Source: CAVXUB01 sp963764805
Lineage (GTDB): Bacteria; Actinomycetota; Acidimicrobiia; Acidimicrobiales; Bog-793
DNA: 64,000 nucleotides
Assembly: GCA_963764805.1 (NCBI GenBank)
Contig: CAVXUB010000006.1
Location: forward strand, 372,001-436,000
Direction: 5' to 3'
Both the position numbers and the translations under genes were made by a program. The notes beneath the pieces were generated by a model. The model was not told the DNA's origin. It saw nothing but the letters and a program-made list of their open reading frames with translations, and did not search any database. Of this stretch, positions 53,756 to 61,908 are shown piece after piece (position 1 is the first letter of the stretch; each line of letters begins with the position of its first letter).

Positions 53756-53998
53756 GTGACGATCGCAGAGTTCAAGGTGTCCGAGCGGGGTCAGATGGCC
53801 CTTCCCGCCGAAGCTCGGCACAGGTGGAATCTCGACCAGGGCGGAACTGTTGAGATCGCAGATCTCGGCGATGCCCTGCTGATAGTTCCAGCGGGCGTGG
53901 GCGGCCTCCGAAGGTTGCTTCGAACCGCTGTCGAGGAAGCGGGCGGATATGCGGCGCTGGCAAGGCGTGTCGCCGCTGACGATCCCGACCTGGCGTGA
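53756..53998 (+). CDS. AbrB/SpoVT-type antitoxin
   Basis: 80 residues from GTG 53756 (VTIAEFKVSERGQMALPAEA). The swapped-hairpin domain FKVSERGQMALPAEARHRWN, then GGTVEIADLGDALLIVPAG, is a typical AbrB N-terminus; the C-terminal helix GYAALARRVAADDPDLA would bind the toxin. A TATGCT -10 lies at 53743-53748, eight bases from the start, suggesting a leaderless transcript. The stop overlaps the toxin start (GTGA). Confidence 0.85.
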   Translation: MTIAEFKVSERGQMALPAEARHRWNLDQGGTVEIADLGDALLIVPAGVGGLRRLLRTAVEEAGGYAALARRVAADDPDLA

Positions 53999-54438
53999 AG
54001 CGTGGGCCGCTCGTAGTCGACGACCATCTACTTCTCCGGATCATGTTGGGGGAGGAGCCACCGGCGCTGCGGCCCACCGGTGGTCGCATCTTCACCACGG
54101 GGCTGTGGTACCACCGCCTGTGCCGATCGCTCGGCAACCGCTCCGTGTCCGGCGTGTTCACGCGTGCGCTTCGGGGCGCGGAACCGGAGGTCGCGACGAG
54201 CGCCGTCGCCGCTGTGGCGGGATTGCCGGAATGGGTCGGGATGGTGTCGTTTCGGGAGTTGGGGTGGCCGATGGCTCGCCTGATCGACGACGGGATTCGC
54301 CTCAACCTGATGTCGCTGGAGGCCCTGGCGGCGGTCGAGTGGCTCGGCGGGGAGCTTTGCCTGGCGGTGGTGGACGGAAACCCGCCCCTCCTCTCAGCGG
54401 CAGAAGAGCGCGACGTCCGGGTTCGACTCGTCGCCTGA
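53995..54438 (+). CDS. PIN-like toxin
   Basis: 147 residues from GTG 53995 (VKRGPLVVDDHLLLRIMLGE). The first aspartate pair VVDDHLLL, the GIRLNLMSLEALAAVEWLGG helix and LCLAVVDGNPPLLSAAEE keep the order of PIN nucleases. The sequence is divergent and the C-terminal T-x-D is weak. Partner of the AbrB antitoxin. Its 3' end overlaps the converging kinase gene by 45 bases. Confidence 0.74.
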   Translation: MKRGPLVVDDHLLLRIMLGEEPPALRPTGGRIFTTGLWYHRLCRSLGNRSVSGVFTRALRGAEPEVATSAVAAVAGLPEWVGMVSFRELGWPMARLIDDGIRLNLMSLEALAAVEWLGGELCLAVVDGNPPLLSAAEERDVRVRLVA

Positions 54439-55392
54439 GGCCGGTCCGCGGCGGGTGGGCTCTGCGAGGGCCCGCTCCACCCAGGCGATGTGACCGTCGA
54501 TGTCCCGGGGGTTCTCCTCGAGCGCTTCCTTGAGCCACGTGAGCGTCAGGGTGCGGCACCACCAGACGATTGCGGCGGTAGAAAGCGAGCCAGCCCCGGC
54601 GCCACCTGCGCCCTCGTACGCGGCGATCACATCCGCGATGAACTCGTAGCCGCCGATGGTGATGAGGCCGACGAAGTCGCTCACCGGGTCGGCTACCGCG
54701 GCGTCGGTCCAGTCGATGATGGCCGAGATTCGCCCTGTTGACTCGTCGACGATCACATGCTCGGCGCACAGATCGTGGTGGCAGAGCCGGTGGGCGGCAG
54801 GACTGGCAGGCATAGGAGGGGGCCCGGCTCGAACGTGCCGGCCGGCGGCGGCCCGAACCCTCCCCGACAGCACCTCCAGAACACCCCGTGCATCATCGGC
54901 CAGCGAAGCGACCCTGTCGCCGACCGAGGGCGTCTCGGCTGTGCCCGGCGGGGGAGGCACGCCGCTGGTGTCGACCGCATGCAGACGTGCGAGCAGGGAG
55001 CCGATCTCTCGTGCCAACAGCGGGAGCGGCACGGCCGGGTGGTCGGCTGCGACTCCCTCCGCGAATCGGTAACCGACGAACGGATACGGGAACAGCTCCG
55101 ATGGCGCCCCGACGTATTCGAACTGTCGGACCGCGTCCCCCAGGGCGCCCCCGACGAGGCGGACGATCTCGATCTCGCGGAGGAGCCAGGGAACTCGCTC
55201 GGCGCGTTTCGGGAAGCGGAAGGCCCAGGGCGGGTCGCCGACGAGGTACAGCTCGTTGTCCCAACCCTCGCCCAGCCAGCGCGACCGGGCATCCGGAAAC
55301 TCGGGGAACAACTCCGGGAACTGGGAGCCGACGACCGCCAGCACAGTGTCCTCGTCGAGCGGCCGATCAGTCGAGCGCGCGAGCTCGCTCAC
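54394..55392 (-). CDS. APH-fold phosphotransferase (MPH/HomK-like)
   Basis: 332 residues from GTG 55392, overlapping the zinc-ribbon gene (GTGA). N-lobe: WLGEGWDNELYLVGDPPWAF, RFPKRAERVPWLLREIEIVR; catalytic HxD-like HRLCHHDLCAEHVIVDESTG; metal aspartate IIDWTDAAVADPVSDFVGLI. Resembles antibiotic- and hydroxy-compound kinases of actinobacteria. Substrate not predictable. Confidence 0.84.
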   Translation of the reverse strand: MSELARSTDRPLDEDTVLAVVGSQFPELFPEFPDARSRWLGEGWDNELYLVGDPPWAFRFPKRAERVPWLLREIEIVRLVGGALGDAVRQFEYVGAPSELFPYPFVGYRFAEGVAADHPAVPLPLLAREIGSLLARLHAVDTSGVPPPPGTAETPSVGDRVASLADDARGVLEVLSGRVRAAAGRHVRAGPPPMPASPAAHRLCHHDLCAEHVIVDESTGRISAIIDWTDAAVADPVSDFVGLITIGGYEFIADVIAAYEGAGGAGAGSLSTAAIVWWCRTLTLTWLKEALEENPRDIDGHIAWVERALAEPTRRGPASGDESNPDVALFCR

Positions 55393-55595
55393 GGACCCGC
55401 CGGCCGCTCCCCCGGCTGCGGTGTCGGCGCCGCGGCTCGGCAATTCGGGCGGTGCCCTTCGGAGGTGACGGCGCCGCACTCGGGGCAGACGAGCTCCAGC
55501 CAGCACGCGGGGTCCCCACCAAGTTCGGTGTCGGTGGGCCCAAGTTCGGTGTCGGTGGGCCTAGAGGCGTCGTCCGGTCCGTTCGGCGTTGTCAT
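55389..55595 (-). CDS. Short protein with CPEC...C zinc motif, coupled to the kinase
   Basis: 68 residues from ATG 55595 (MTTPNGPDDASRPTDTELGP). A potential zinc ribbon is CPECGAVTSEGHRPNC. The segment PTDTELG is duplicated by a 21-base tandem repeat. The end is Pro-rich. Function unknown; overlap with the kinase gene suggests joint expression. Confidence 0.6.
   Translation of the reverse strand: MTTPNGPDDASRPTDTELGPTDTELGGDPACWLELVCPECGAVTSEGHRPNCRAAAPTPQPGERPAGP
55519..55560. repeat. 21-base tandem duplication
   Basis: CCAAGTTCGGTGTCGGTGGG plus C occurs twice in a row (55519-55539 and 55540-55560) inside the zinc-motif gene, giving PTDTELG twice. The copies are identical, so the duplication is recent or under conversion. 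Confidence 0.85.
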
Positions 55596-55719
55596 CGGTC
55601 CTCGGCCGATTGTGTCACCGGAGCCATTGCCCATGATCGCGCGGCGCAGGGGGACGACGCCGATCCGCGCCCCTTGCTGCACGGCGTTGTACAGTTGCCT
55701 CGGATCGGTCCAGCTACCT

Positions 55720-55750
55720 GTCTCAATCAATCCAGTCTCAATCAATTGAG
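55720..55750. promoter_or_regulatory. Direct repeats GTCTCAATCAAT and inverted repeat upstream of satP
   Basis: GTCTCAATCAAT at 55720-55731 and 55735-55746, and CTCAAT-CA-ATTGAG at 55737-55750 (perfect six-base arms). They lie 60-90 bases before the acetate transporter start. They look like a tandem operator for an unidentified regulator. Confidence 0.5.
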
Positions 55751-55812
55751 CGACCCGTTCTGTATCCGTGGCAGAACGTGCGGGGTTGAGCGCGGTCGCA
55801 GGAGGGATAAAT

Positions 55813-56451
55813 GTGTCCGATACCGGTGATATAACGCCACGCTCAGCCGAGCCTCTGGCGGGTGCGGAGAGCAGGCTGGCAATTGCGCACACAGTGGCCG
55901 ACCCAGCACCTCTGGGCCTCGCTGCGTTCGCAATGACCACCTTTGCCCTCAGCATCGGCAACACGCACGTGTGGCCCCAGGGCGCCGACGCCGCCCTCGC
56001 ACTTGCACTGGTCTACGGGGGCTTGGCTCAGCTGCTGGCCGGGATGTGGGAGTTCCGCCGCCGCAACACCTTCGGCGCTCTTGCCTTCTCCTCGTACGGC
56101 GCCTTCTGGATCGCCTACTACGTGTTCGGCAAGTTCGTGGCTCCGGGGGTCACAGCGGCGGACCTGCCGTACGCGGTCGGCGTCTTCCTGCTGTGTTGGC
56201 TGATCTTCACCACCTACATGATCATCCCCGCAACAGGCGTGAGCGGAGCGGTGCTGGCCGTGTTCGTGCTCCTGGCGATCACCTACCTGCTGCTCACCAT
56301 CGGCGCCTTCCAGTCCTCGATGGGCTGGAACAAGGCCGGCGGGTGGCTGGGGGTGGCGACAGCGGCCGTGGCGTGGTACACGTCGTTGGCAGGGGTGACC
56401 AACGAGACTCACAAGCGCACGATCTTGCCGGTCTTCCCGCTGTCGAAGTGA
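55813..56451 (+). CDS. satP: SatP/AceTr-family acetate transporter
   Basis: 212 residues from GTG 55813, with GGAGGG at 55801-55806. The N-terminal signature NPAPLGL is here DPAPLGLAAFAMTTFALSIG; then LVYGGLAQLLAGMWEFRRRN, TFGALAFSSYGAFWIAYYVF and SMGWNKAGGWLGVATAAVAW. Six helices, as in GPR1/FUN34/SatP proteins that take up acetate and succinate. It lies directly before acetyl-CoA synthetase. Confidence 0.92.
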   Translation: MSDTGDITPRSAEPLAGAESRLAIAHTVADPAPLGLAAFAMTTFALSIGNTHVWPQGADAALALALVYGGLAQLLAGMWEFRRRNTFGALAFSSYGAFWIAYYVFGKFVAPGVTAADLPYAVGVFLLCWLIFTTYMIIPATGVSGAVLAVFVLLAITYLLLTIGAFQSSMGWNKAGGWLGVATAAVAWYTSLAGVTNETHKRTILPVFPLSK

Positions 56452-56453
56452 AA

Positions 56454-56491
56454 AGCTCCCCGGGCGGGTGATAAACCCGCCCGGGGGAGCT
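56454..56491 (+). terminator. Strong hairpin between satP and acsA
   Basis: AGCTCCCCGGGCGGGT / ACCCGCCCGGGGGAGCT with one bulged base and a five-base loop starts three bases after the satP stop and ends 23 bases before the acsA ATG. The U tract is poor (TTCGATT). It could attenuate or process the message rather than fully terminate. Confidence 0.6.
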
Positions 56492-56513
56492 TCGATTCGA
56501 GGAGGGACCTGAG

Positions 56514-58625
56514 ATGTCTGACATGGACGAAGTATCGGAAGCCCAGATCGCCGTCCACTGGCGCGAGGAGGAGTACTACGACCCTCCGAAGAGCTTCGTG
56601 GCCCAGGCGAACGGTTCCGACCCGGCGATCTTCGAGCGGTTCACGGAGGACAAGTTCCCGCAGTGTTTCGAGGAGTACGCCGAACTGCTCAGCTGGGACG
56701 AGCGCTGGCACACCGCGCTCGACACCAGCAATCCGCCGTTCTGGAAGTGGTGGGTGGGCGGCCGGCTCAACGCCTGCTTCAACTGTGTCGACCGCCATCT
56801 CGAGACGAGCGCCTCGAAGCCGGCGCTGATCTGGGTTCCCGAGCCGGAGGACGACCAGACCGTCGAGGTCACCTACCAGGAGCTCTACGACCGGGTCAAC
56901 GAGTTCGCGGCGCTGCTGCGCGACGTGTTCGGCGTGCAGGCAGGCGACAGGGTCACACTCCAACTGCCGATGGTGCCAGAGCTCCCCATCACGATGCTCG
57001 CCTGCGCCCGCCTGGGAGCGATCCACTCGCAGGTGTTCGCGGGGTTCTCCGGGGCGGCGTGTGGTGAGCGGGCGGCGGATGCCGACAGCCACTTGCTGAT
57101 CACCATGGACGGCTTCTATCGAAACGGCGACCTCCTCGACCACAAGGTCAAGGCCGACGAAGCGGTGGAGCGGGCCGCAAGCCTCGGCACGACGATCGAC
57201 AAGGTCCTCGTCTGGCGGCGTCACCCGGGCGAGTACGCCTCGAAGCACCCGATGGTCGAGGGTCGCGACCAGTTCGTCGACGAGCTGCTGCCGCAAGTGG
57301 CCGGCCGGAAGGTTGACCCGGTCTCGATGCCCGCCGAGGCGCCGCTCTTCCTCATGTACACGAGCGGCACCACCGGCAAGCCCAAGGGGTGCCAGCACTC
57401 GACCGGTGGCTACCTCTCCTACGTTGCAGGCACGTCCAAGTACTACCAGGACATCCATCCTGACGACGTCTACTGGTGCTGCGCCGACATCGGGTGGATC
57501 ACAGGCCACTCCTACATCGTCTACGGACCGCTGGCGCTCGGGACGACGAGCGTGATGTACGAGGGCGTGCCGACCTATCCCGACGCCGGCCGTTGCTGGC
57601 GCATCGCCGAGCGCCTCGGTGTGGACATCTTCCATACCGCACCGACGACGGTCCGGATGCTGCGCAAGGTCGGCCCCGATGAGCCTGCCAAGTACGACTA
57701 CCACTTCAAGCACATGACGACGGTCGGCGAGCCGATCGAGCCCGAGGTGTGGCGTTGGTACTTCAACGTCGTCGGCAAGGGCGAGGCGGTGATCGTGGAC
57801 ACCTGGTGGCAGACCGAGACCGGCGGCTTCCTCGGCAGCGTGCTGCCGGGCCTGCAGCCGATGAAGCCTGGGAGCTGCGGACCTGGCGTGCTCGGGGTGT
57901 TCCCCGTCATCTACGACGAGGAGGGCAAGGAGGTGCCGGCAGGCTCCGGCCGGGCCGGCAACATCTGCATCCGCAATCCGTGGCCGGGGGTGTTCCAGGG
58001 GATCTGGAAGCAGCCGGAGCGCTTTGTGGAGACCTACTACGCCAAGTACTGCCGCGACAAGTCCAGCACCGACTGGCACGACTGGCCCTACTTCGCAGGG
58101 GACGGTGCGCTCGAGGCCTCTGACGGCTACTTCCGGATACTCGGTCGCGTCGACGACGTGATCAACGTCGCCGGCCATCGGCTCGGCACGAAGGAGCTCG
58201 AGTCCGCCGCTCTCGTCGTCGATGTCGTGGCCGAGGCCGCGGCCGTTCCGATGCTCGACGAGATGCGGGGGCGGGTGGTGGAGATGTACGTCTCCCTCAA
58301 GCCCGGTTCCAACGTCAGCAGCGACGAAGCGGCGCGCCTCGTGACGGAGGCGATCGAGACCGAGATCGGCAAGATCGCCCGGCCGAAGAACGTGTGGATC
58401 GTGCCGGACATGCCGAAGACGCGCTCCGGCAAGATCATGCGTCGCGTGATCGCTGCGGTGTCCAACTTCACCGACATCGGCGACGTCGCCACCCTCGCCA
58501 ACCCCGAGATCGTGGAGAGCATCCGCCAGCAGGTGCAAGCGGCAAAGATGGCAAAGGGCGACGTCCCGCGCGAGCTCACCGAGGCCGAGCGGGAGGAGAT
58601 CGCCCATTACGGAGACGTCAGCTGA
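56514..58625 (+). CDS. acsA: Acetyl-CoA synthetase
   Basis: 703 residues from ATG 56514, ribosome site GAGGAGG upstream. AMP-binding core LFLMYTSGTTGKPKGCQHS, IGWITGHSYIVYGPL, VIVDTWWQTETGGFLGSVLP (the WWQTETG motif of acetate-activating enzymes), YFAGDGALEASDGYFRILGR and GRVDDVINVAGHRLGT. The C-terminal PKTRSGKIMRR carries the lysine commonly acetylated to control activity. Slightly longer than E. coli Acs (652). It makes acetyl-CoA from imported acetate. Confidence 0.95.
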   Translation: MSDMDEVSEAQIAVHWREEEYYDPPKSFVAQANGSDPAIFERFTEDKFPQCFEEYAELLSWDERWHTALDTSNPPFWKWWVGGRLNACFNCVDRHLETSASKPALIWVPEPEDDQTVEVTYQELYDRVNEFAALLRDVFGVQAGDRVTLQLPMVPELPITMLACARLGAIHSQVFAGFSGAACGERAADADSHLLITMDGFYRNGDLLDHKVKADEAVERAASLGTTIDKVLVWRRHPGEYASKHPMVEGRDQFVDELLPQVAGRKVDPVSMPAEAPLFLMYTSGTTGKPKGCQHSTGGYLSYVAGTSKYYQDIHPDDVYWCCADIGWITGHSYIVYGPLALGTTSVMYEGVPTYPDAGRCWRIAERLGVDIFHTAPTTVRMLRKVGPDEPAKYDYHFKHMTTVGEPIEPEVWRWYFNVVGKGEAVIVDTWWQTETGGFLGSVLPGLQPMKPGSCGPGVLGVFPVIYDEEGKEVPAGSGRAGNICIRNPWPGVFQGIWKQPERFVETYYAKYCRDKSSTDWHDWPYFAGDGALEASDGYFRILGRVDDVINVAGHRLGTKELESAALVVDVVAEAAAVPMLDEMRGRVVEMYVSLKPGSNVSSDEAARLVTEAIETEIGKIARPKNVWIVPDMPKTRSGKIMRRVIAAVSNFTDIGDVATLANPEIVESIRQQVQAAKMAKGDVPRELTEAEREEIAHYGDVS

Positions 58626-58912
58626 GCGCATAGTCCGGGGCGACCCGGCGCGGTCCCGGGGCGGAGGCGGCCCGATGCGGATCGCGTAGCGGACCACCAA
58701 GGAGCGGGAGCCCGCTCGGCGAAGCAACCCTGGGCTGCGCCCTGTGAAGAGTCGCAGCACGATACTGTCGGGTTGCGAGCTTGACGATGGTCGGCTGCCG
58801 GTGTCGCCGGGTGTGACAACACCGACAGCGCGGGCGCATCGCTGAACTCAGAACGTGCCCAGTCGCGGCACGAGGGGTTCGTGCGCGGCTGTCATGTCGG
58901 AAGGAGGACGTG

Positions 58913-59497
58913 ATGGTGACCTTCGCAGCCTCTGCCTTCCCGCCGATCGCGCTCGGCTTTTTCGGCCTCGGGACCGGGTACCTGATCTACGGCCCGCAAG
59001 AGCTGGCGCACTGGCCGCAACGGGATGACAGAGTCGACCGGGCCACGGGGGTCTGGGGAGTGTGGATGCCTGGCTTCTGCCAGCTGCTCACCGGGCTCAT
59101 CCTGTTCATCGGCCTGACGTGGCTACAGGTGTTCACGAAGTCTCCGCCGCTCTACATGGCCGCGCTTGCCTTCTCTGCCTACGGGATCCACTGGTTCGCG
59201 ATCGGCTGGAACCGCTATCGCAACCACGACCCCCGTACGAATGCGGGCATGTGCGTCGCATACATGGTCATCTCGGCGATGGGGGCGAATGTCTTCTTCG
59301 ACATCGCCGACTGGCCGCTGGGCCTGCTTTTCCTCGGGCTGTTCGCCATCTATTTCAGCGATTTCTTTGCCGCCATCGGGGTCAGCCTCGGCGAGCGTGC
59401 CCTCGGTTTCTTCCACATTGCGACGGGTGGATGGCTGATGTACCTGGCCTACGCCTCGACCGTGGACTTCGCACTCGGCTGGCACTGGCGGATATAG
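58913..59497 (+). CDS. Second AceTr-like membrane transporter
   Basis: 194 residues from ATG 58913, ribosome site AAGGAGG at 58901-58907. Six helices; FPPIALGFFGLGTGYLIYGP aligns with the NPAPLGL region of AceTr proteins, then GVWMPGFCQLLTGLILFIGL, AYGIHWFAIGWNRYRNHDP and GFFHIATGGWLMYLAYA. More divergent than the first transporter. It stops nine bases before the molybdopterin oxidoreductase gene, so formate or another small acid may be its substrate; that is inference. Confidence 0.8.
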   Translation: MVTFAASAFPPIALGFFGLGTGYLIYGPQELAHWPQRDDRVDRATGVWGVWMPGFCQLLTGLILFIGLTWLQVFTKSPPLYMAALAFSAYGIHWFAIGWNRYRNHDPRTNAGMCVAYMVISAMGANVFFDIADWPLGLLFLGLFAIYFSDFFAAIGVSLGERALGFFHIATGGWLMYLAYASTVDFALGWHWRI

Positions 59498-59506
59498 GTT
59501 CGATCC

Positions 59507-61798
59507 ATGGCTGAGCGGGAGACACGAGAGCGAACGGCACAAGAAAGTGTGCAGGTAGGTCCACCCGAGAAGACAGCTGCCGGGATCCCGGCCATAGCTG
59601 TCACCCTGCGGTACGCGATGGAGCAGATGGGGCTGCGCCGGAGCGGCAAGACGCTCCTGTCGTTGAACCACGCCGACGGATTCGACTGCCCGAGCTGCGC
59701 CTGGCCGGATCCTGACCCGGAGCACCGCAGCCTGGCCGAGTTCTGCGAGAACGGTGCCAAGGCGGTGGCCTGGGAGGCGACCCGCAGGCGCGTCGACCCG
59801 GGCTTCTTCGCGGCGCATTCGGTCTCGGAACTGCGCCAGTGGGACGGCCACACGCTGGAGGCGAGGGGCCGGCTCGTGGAGCCGATGTACCTGGCGCCCG
59901 GGGGCACCCATTACACGCCGATCTCTTGGGGCGACGCTCTGGCGCTCGTGGCGGACCGCTTGAAGGCGATGGCTGACCCCAACAGGGCCGTCTTCTACAC
60001 GAGCGGCCGCGCCAGCAACGAGGCCGCCTTCGCGTACCAGCTGCTCGCAAGGCGCCTCGGTACCAACAACCTCCCCGACTGCTCGAACATGTGCCACGAG
60101 TCGAGCGGTTCGGCCCTTGCGCAGGTGATCGGGGTGGGGAAGGGGATGGTCACCCTCTCGGACATCGAAGACCACGCCGACCTGATCATGATCGCCGGCC
60201 AGAACCCGGGCTCGAACCACCCGCGCATGCTCAGCGCCCTCGAGCGGGCAAAACGCCGCGGCGCTCGCATCGTGGCCATCAATCCCCTGCCCGAGGCCGG
60301 CTTCACCACGTTTCGCAATCCACAGACCGCCAGGGGACTGGTCGGGCGAGGTACGCCGCTCGCCGACCGCATCCTCCCGATCCGTGTGAACGGCGATATG
60401 GCGCTCTTCGCCGGGCTGAACAAGGCATTGCTCGAGCGCGAGGACGAGCAGCCCGGGACCGTCGTCGACGGTGACTTCGTGGACCGGTACTGCGAAGGTT
60501 TCGAGGCCGCGGCCGAGGCGTGGCGGGGGCTCGACTGGTCACAGCTCGAGACGTTGAGCGGTCTCCAACGAGGGCAGATCGTCCAGCTCGCCGACGAGGT
60601 CGTCCGCGCCAAGAGCGTGATCGTCTGCTGGGCCATGGGCCTCACGCAACACCGGAACGCGGTCCCGACGATCCGGGAGGTGGCGAACTTCCTCCTGCTG
60701 CGCGGGAACATCGGGCGACCCGGCGCCGGTCCCGCGCCGATCAGGGGACACAGCAACGTCCAGGGCGACCGGACCATGGGGATCTGGGAGAAGATGCCCG
60801 ATTCCTTCCTCGACAAGCTGGCCTCGGAGTTCGGTTTCGAGCCTCCACGCGAGCACGGGGTGGACACCGTCGACGCCATCCGGGCCATGCGCGACGGCAA
60901 TGTCGACGTCTTCTTCGCCCTCGGTGGGAACTTCGCCAGCGCGACCCCCGACACCGCCGTCACCGAGGCGGCGCTCGCCAACTGCAAGCTGACGGTCCAC
61001 GTGGCGACCAAGCTCAACCGATCCCACGTCTGCCATGGCCGGGAGTCGTTGCTCCTGCCCTGCCTCGGCCGGACCGAGCAGGACGTACAGGCCGGGGGCG
61101 AGCAGTTCGTCACCGTCGAGGACTCGATGGCGATGGTCCATTCCTCGCGAGGGCGCCTCGAGCCGGTCTCGGACCAGGTCCGCAGCGAGGTGGCGATCGT
61201 CACCGGGCTCGGGCACGCGCTCTTCGGCGACGACGTCGGCTGGCGCCGGATGGGAAATGACTACGGGCTGATACGCAAGCACATCGAGCACGTCGTGCCG
61301 GGCTTCCATGCCTTCGAACAGCGGGTCAGCGAGCCGGGCGGTTTCGCGCTCCCGCGCGGGCCACACGACTCGAGGACCTTCCCCACGCCTACCGGCAAGG
61401 CGCAGTTCACCGTCAACGAGCTGACCGCGGTCGAGGTTCCGGCCGGTCATCTGCTCCTCCAGACTGTCCGCTCCCACGACCAGTTCAACACCACCATCTA
61501 CGGGCTCGACGACCGCTACCGGGGGGTGAAGGGCGGCCGGAAGGTGGTGTTCGTGAACCCGGACGACATGCACGTGCTCGGTCTCAAAGACGGCGAGATG
61601 GTGGACGTGGTGAGCGTCTGGTCGGACGGCGAGCGTCGCGCCAGGGGCTTCCGGGTGATCGACTACCCGACTGCCCGAGGCTGCGTGGCCGCTTACTTCC
61701 CCGAAGCCAACGTGCTCGTACCGCTCGATTCGACGGCTGAGACGAGCAACACGCCGGCGTTCAAGTCGGTCGTCGTGCGGCTCGAGCCGGCAACCTGA
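59507..61798 (+). CDS. FdhF/YdeP-family molybdopterin oxidoreductase (formate dehydrogenase-like)
   Basis: 763 residues from ATG 59507. LSLNHADGFDCPSCAWPDPD is the characteristic YdeP/CbbBc start with paired cysteines. MoCo region: FYTSGRASNEAAFAYQLLAR, LPDCSNMCHESSGSALAQVI (Cys in NMCHES near the Mo), AGQNPGSNHPRMLSALERAK, LLLRGNIGRPGAGPAPIRGH. The C-terminal molybdopterin dinucleotide domain has RSHDQFNTTIYGLDDRYRGV. No N-terminal [4Fe-4S] four-cysteine motif beyond the CxxC. Probably oxidises formate; partner for electrons not visible. Confidence 0.9.
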   Translation: MAERETRERTAQESVQVGPPEKTAAGIPAIAVTLRYAMEQMGLRRSGKTLLSLNHADGFDCPSCAWPDPDPEHRSLAEFCENGAKAVAWEATRRRVDPGFFAAHSVSELRQWDGHTLEARGRLVEPMYLAPGGTHYTPISWGDALALVADRLKAMADPNRAVFYTSGRASNEAAFAYQLLARRLGTNNLPDCSNMCHESSGSALAQVIGVGKGMVTLSDIEDHADLIMIAGQNPGSNHPRMLSALERAKRRGARIVAINPLPEAGFTTFRNPQTARGLVGRGTPLADRILPIRVNGDMALFAGLNKALLEREDEQPGTVVDGDFVDRYCEGFEAAAEAWRGLDWSQLETLSGLQRGQIVQLADEVVRAKSVIVCWAMGLTQHRNAVPTIREVANFLLLRGNIGRPGAGPAPIRGHSNVQGDRTMGIWEKMPDSFLDKLASEFGFEPPREHGVDTVDAIRAMRDGNVDVFFALGGNFASATPDTAVTEAALANCKLTVHVATKLNRSHVCHGRESLLLPCLGRTEQDVQAGGEQFVTVEDSMAMVHSSRGRLEPVSDQVRSEVAIVTGLGHALFGDDVGWRRMGNDYGLIRKHIEHVVPGFHAFEQRVSEPGGFALPRGPHDSRTFPTPTGKAQFTVNELTAVEVPAGHLLLQTVRSHDQFNTTIYGLDDRYRGVKGGRKVVFVNPDDMHVLGLKDGEMVDVVSVWSDGERRARGFRVIDYPTARGCVAAYFPEANVLVPLDSTAETSNTPAFKSVVVRLEPAT

Positions 61799-61908
61799 GG
61801 GCGCCGAGCTCGAAGTCGGCTAGCCAGTAGTTCAAGGGGTCGTGGCGCCGACTGGACATCCCGTCGTTCCAGCCGGCGTCACCTCCTCGTGCTACATCTC
61901 CCAGCGGG

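Noticed and set aside
56409..58760. 783-codon minus-strand open frame
   Set aside because: Complement of the acetyl-CoA synthetase gene, whose catalytic motifs are all on the plus strand.
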